Assembly: GCA_030446955.1 (NCBI GenBank)
Contig: JAUJMG010000097.1
Span: forward strand, 5,456-12,277
Origin: Thermomicrobiales bacterium
Lineage (GTDB): Bacteria; Chloroflexota; Chloroflexia; Thermomicrobiales; UBA6265
Length of the DNA stretch: 6,822 nt
Reading direction: 5' to 3'
The stretch's first letter is position 1. The number at the start of each line of letters is the position of its first letter. Made by a program: the position numbers and the translations under genes. Under the pieces are notes generated by a model. It was not told the DNA's origin, ran no database searches, and worked only from the letters and a program-made list of their open reading frames with translations. Positions 4,799 to 6,822 of this stretch are shown here, in pieces.

Positions 4799-5296
4799 AT
4801 GCCACCCCGAGCGGGCATGTTTCGCGAGCTGCTCTACATCCACTCGTTCCTGCGCCAGGATCTGCAAACGGTCCATCGCCTCGCCAGAGAGGCACGGGAC
4901 GGCCTGTCGCCGCAGACCATCCTGAGCGAGGTCCGCAACCTGGAAATCACCAGCCCGCTCTGGCGGCTCAAGTTCGGCTGCCTGCACTACTGCCGCTTCG
5001 TGCACTCCCACCACACGATCAAGGATGCGGCAGTCTTCCCGATGATTCGCAAGCACGATCCGTCCCTGAACAGCGTGGTCGACCGCCTCGAGGAGGACCA
5101 TCTCAAGGTCCACCACATCACCGAGCGCATCGCCGCGGTGGCTGATGAGGTCGCGACCGACGTATCGGGCGGGAGCCGGTTCCAACTCGTTGAGGCGCTG
5201 ACGGAGCTGGAGGAGCACTTGCTCGCTCACCTTGCGCTTGAGGAGGAGTCATTTGGGCCACGCCACAGCACCTGGGATCAGTGGCCGAGGGCGTAG
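4799..5296 (+). CDS. Hemerythrin-like HHE cation-binding domain protein
   Basis: 165 residues from ATG 4799. Four helices with the expected His/carboxylate pattern are visible: H15 in FRELLYIHSFLRQDL, H69/H71/H72 in FVHSHHTIKDAAVFP, H101 in RLEEDHLKVHHI, and H140 with H144-E148 in ELEEHLLAHLALEEESFGP. These would bind a non-haem di-iron (or single-metal) centre; relatives bind O2, sense iron or oxygen, or handle NO and peroxide stress. In helix 2 the usual Glu after the HH pair is Lys75 with Asp76 next to it, so the metal site may be altered. The start is uncertain: ATG 4694, ATG 4799 and ATG 4817 are in frame and none has a strong ribosome binding site; 4799 was chosen because the domain begins there and the earlier codons fall in the divergent promoter region. 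It is divergent from the LLM gene, with which it may share regulation. Confidence 0.85.
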   Translation: MPPRAGMFRELLYIHSFLRQDLQTVHRLAREARDGLSPQTILSEVRNLEITSPLWRLKFGCLHYCRFVHSHHTIKDAAVFPMIRKHDPSLNSVVDRLEEDHLKVHHITERIAAVADEVATDVSGGSRFQLVEALTELEEHLLAHLALEEESFGPRHSTWDQWPRA

Positions 5297-5517
5297 GTGG
5301 GACGATCGTCCCTGATCAAAACACCTTCGCCCACCGCACGCATGCCTGGCAGCCGCTTCGAATGACCCATCATCGGGTCACAATGGCTAGGCGACGCGTT
5401 CTCCCGCGAGGTCGTGCTTGCCATCAACGAGGTCAACGTCCTGCTTGCGCTCCCTGCGCTTCTGGCAGAATGGCCGCTCCCCTGAGTGCGGCGAGATGGA
5501 CGACGGGGTTGAGTGGT
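5297..5517. other. Intergenic region with two dyads and a possible gene remnant
   Basis: Three bases after the hemerythrin-like stop codon is the perfect 14-base palindrome GGGACGATCGTCCC (5299-5312). A second dyad is TGACCC-ATCATC-GGGTCA (5363-5380). The frame 5366-5484 (ending in TGA) has strongly coding-like codons with C or G in third positions and would encode a peptide containing FSREVVLAINEVNVLLALPA, yet it follows a stop codon directly and has no usable early start. No obvious promoter for the acetyltransferase was found; CAGAAT (5466-5471) with TTGCGC 15 bases upstream is the best, weak, candidate. Confidence 0.4.
5299..5312. repeat. Perfect 14-base palindrome after the hemerythrin-like gene
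   Basis: GGGACGA is followed directly by its reverse complement TCGTCCC. As RNA it gives only a 5-pair stem with a GATC loop and no T-tract follows, so it is a poor terminator and more like a protein-binding dyad. Confidence 0.45.
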
Positions 5518-6090
5518 GTGCGGGTGATCCTGGAGACAGAGCGGCTCATCCTGCGAGAGTGGACACCGGAGGACGCCCCTGCGGCCTTCGCGATCTACGG
5601 CGATCCCGCCGTAATGCGCTACATCGGCGCCGAGGGCAGAGCCGACCCGGACGGGGCCTACACGCGGGCGGGCTTGGATCGTGCCATCGCGCGCTACCCG
5701 CAGCGCCCCGGTTTCGGCTTCTGGGCGGCGGTGGAGCGAGACAGCGGGGAAGTCGTCGGCGCGGGCCTGCTCGTTCCTTTGGAAGGCGGGCCAGAGGTTG
5801 AGGTGGGTTACCACCTCGCGCGCCGGGTCTGGGGACGGGGATACGCTACGGAGTTGGCGAGTGCCCTGGTTGCGTACGGGTTCGACCGCCTGGGCTTGCC
5901 CCGCATCGTCGGTGTCACCTACCCGGCGAACCATGCCTCCTGCCGCGTCTTGGAGAAAGCCGGCCTGATCCATCAGGGTCGCCGCCGCTACTACGGTCAG
6001 GATCTGGAGTACTACGTGATCGAGCGCGTCGAGGCGGACGCCAGCGACCCGCCCCTACCGGTGGGACAGCCGGATTTCCACCGCGACTGA
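5518..6090 (+). CDS. GNAT-family N-acetyltransferase (RimJ/RimL-like)
   Basis: 190 residues from the GTG at 5518. It begins with the typical MRVILETERLILREWTPEDA (residues 1-20), the first strand and helix of RimJ/RimL-type GNAT enzymes. The acetyl-CoA pyrophosphate-binding motif R/Q-x-x-G-x-G is RVWGRG (103-108), followed by YATELASALVAYGF. The late block NHASCRVLEKAGL (138-150) is the usual Asn-x-x-S...LEK-GF/L segment, and residues 151-169 complete the fold. It would transfer acetyl from acetyl-CoA to an amine on a protein N-terminus, small molecule or drug; the substrate cannot be read from sequence. The open frame extends upstream to 5281, but only residues from about 5509 look like the family. 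TTG 5509, GTG 5518 and GTG 5524 are all possible starts and ribosome binding sites are weak. It ends 21 bases from the convergent methyltransferase gene. Confidence 0.88.
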   Translation: MRVILETERLILREWTPEDAPAAFAIYGDPAVMRYIGAEGRADPDGAYTRAGLDRAIARYPQRPGFGFWAAVERDSGEVVGAGLLVPLEGGPEVEVGYHLARRVWGRGYATELASALVAYGFDRLGLPRIVGVTYPANHASCRVLEKAGLIHQGRRRYYGQDLEYYVIERVEADASDPPLPVGQPDFHRD

Positions 6091-6111
6091 GAAGATTTCG
6101 TGGTCTGCCGC

Positions 6112-6804
6112 TCACCTGTGGTGCCCGTTCTCCTGGATCTGGGCGGCCCACCCTGCCCGGCCGATCAGTGGAACGAAGCGCACGGGCCCCAGCATCTGCT
6201 CCCGCAGATCGGCGCCTTCCCGCGTCACCGCGATCAGGCGCTGCTCCCCCTCCTGCTCCCCAACGGGAATCACCAGCCTTCCCCCCGACGGGTCGAGTTG
6301 CTTGAGGAGTGGGGGAGGCACGCGCGGCCCCGAAGCGGTGACGATGATTCGCTCGTAGGGCGCCGCGGTGGGCCAGCCAGCTGTGCCGTCCCCGATGTGA
6401 ATCGATACGTTGCGGTAGCCCAGCGCCGTCAATGTCGCGACGGCCCGCTCCGCCAGGGAAGCATGACGCTCAATGGAGATCACCTCGCTCGCAAGCTCCG
6501 CGAGGATGGCGGTCTGGTAGCCGGACCCAGTCCCGATCTCCAGCACCCGCTCCGTTCCTGTTAGCGCCAGTGCCTCCGTCATCAGCGCGACCACGTACGG
6601 TTGGGAGATCGTCTGCCCCGCCCCGATCGGCAGCGCCACGTTGGCCCACGCGTCCTCTTGCCGCTCCTCCGGGACAAACTGGTCCCGCGGCACCCGTGCC
6701 AGCGCCTCCAGAACCCGTCCGTCTCGGATCCCCTGCCGCTGGAGTTCTTGAACCAGTGCGGCGATCCGCTCCTCGCGTTCGTGTCCGCTCTCGCCGCCGG
6801 CCAT
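6112..6804 (-). CDS. pcm: Protein-L-isoaspartate O-methyltransferase
   Basis: 230 residues. The ATG at 6804-6802 has a perfect AAGGAGG (6816-6810) 5 bases upstream. PCMT family motifs are all present: RVPRDQFVPEE (37-47), the substrate loop ALPIGAGQTISQP (57-69), SAM-binding motif I VLEIGTGSGYQTA (87-99), the acidic E112 after motif I, GDGTAGWP (138-145), ERIIVTASGP (151-160), the LLKQLDPSGGRLVIPVG block (166-182) and the closing FVPLIGRAGW (210-219). The enzyme methylates L-isoaspartyl residues formed by damage to Asn/Asp, using S-adenosylmethionine, and so starts repair of aged cytosolic proteins. It is slightly longer than E. coli Pcm because of a charged N-terminal extension and C-terminal tail. 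Whether it is in an operon with genes beyond the right edge cannot be seen. Confidence 0.95.
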   Translation of the reverse strand: MAGGESGHEREERIAALVQELQRQGIRDGRVLEALARVPRDQFVPEERQEDAWANVALPIGAGQTISQPYVVALMTEALALTGTERVLEIGTGSGYQTAILAELASEVISIERHASLAERAVATLTALGYRNVSIHIGDGTAGWPTAAPYERIIVTASGPRVPPPLLKQLDPSGGRLVIPVGEQEGEQRLIAVTREGADLREQMLGPVRFVPLIGRAGWAAQIQENGHHR

Positions 6805-6809
6805 GATCT

Positions 6810-6816
6810 CCTCCTT
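6810..6816 (-). promoter_or_regulatory. Ribosome binding site of the isoaspartate methyltransferase gene
   Basis: AAGGAGG on the minus strand, 5 bases before the ATG. The promoter lies beyond the window edge. Confidence 0.8.
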
Positions 6817-6822
6817 GAACGC

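Noticed and set aside
5281..5517. Long N-terminal extension of the acetyltransferase
   Set aside because: Cys/Arg/His-rich translation without domain features; GNAT homology begins at about residue VRVILETERL.
6100..6806. Plus-strand frames 6100-6564 and 6432-6806
   Set aside because: Shadows of the isoaspartate methyltransferase on the minus strand.
1..6822. CRISPR array, tRNA or rRNA genes
   Set aside because: No regularly spaced repeats, no tRNA cloverleaf or T-loop consensus and no rRNA-like stretch were recognised by eye.

Overview
This is a G+C-rich bacterial chromosomal window, not a phage or plasmid fragment as far as can be seen. The coding content fits a terrestrial, high-GC Gram-positive-like lineage. 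It has an actinobacterial-type Holin-X (PF07332) cluster, a luciferase-like (LLM) oxidoreductase of the kind abundant in Actinobacteria and in Thermomicrobia-type Chloroflexota, strong GGAGG-type ribosome binding sites and strongly GC-biased third codon positions. The exact taxon is an inference; Thermomicrobia/Sphaerobacter-like Chloroflexota or an actinobacterium are both possible.

Layout. Positions 1-73 (minus) hold the first codons of a secreted or membrane-anchored protein that leaves the window on the left. Positions 74-888 contain no convincing gene but carry three successive inverted repeats (460-587), a candidate promoter (476-504) and short imperfect direct repeats. Positions 889-3444 (plus) are a four-gene cluster: an LEA-like/DUF883-like protein with a C-terminal membrane anchor, a Holin-X family membrane protein, a DUF3618-like coiled-coil/anchor protein translationally coupled to it, and a second Holin-X paralogue. 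Positions 3445-3729 are intergenic. Positions 3730-4644 (minus) encode an LLM-class oxidoreductase, divergent from a hemerythrin-like HHE protein (4799-5296, plus). A 221-base gap with two dyads and a possible gene remnant separates the latter from a GNAT acetyltransferase (5518-6090, plus). This converges on a protein-L-isoaspartate O-methyltransferase (6112-6804, minus).

How the genes may work together. The four-gene cluster resembles the proteobacterial yqjD-yqjE arrangement (DUF883 protein plus PF07332 protein), enlarged by duplication of the Holin-X module. The likely theme, by inference, is a stress or stationary-phase membrane-associated system rather than phage lysis, since no endolysin or phage gene is present. 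The flanking genes (protein repair methyltransferase, di-iron hemerythrin-like protein, flavin/F420-type oxidoreductase, acetyltransferase) loosely fit a stress/redox theme but look like independent transcription units. The most distinctive features are the start signals of the third cluster gene, written inside the codons of the conserved C-terminal LKED-W motif of the preceding gene, and the unexplained structured intergenic region at 460-587.
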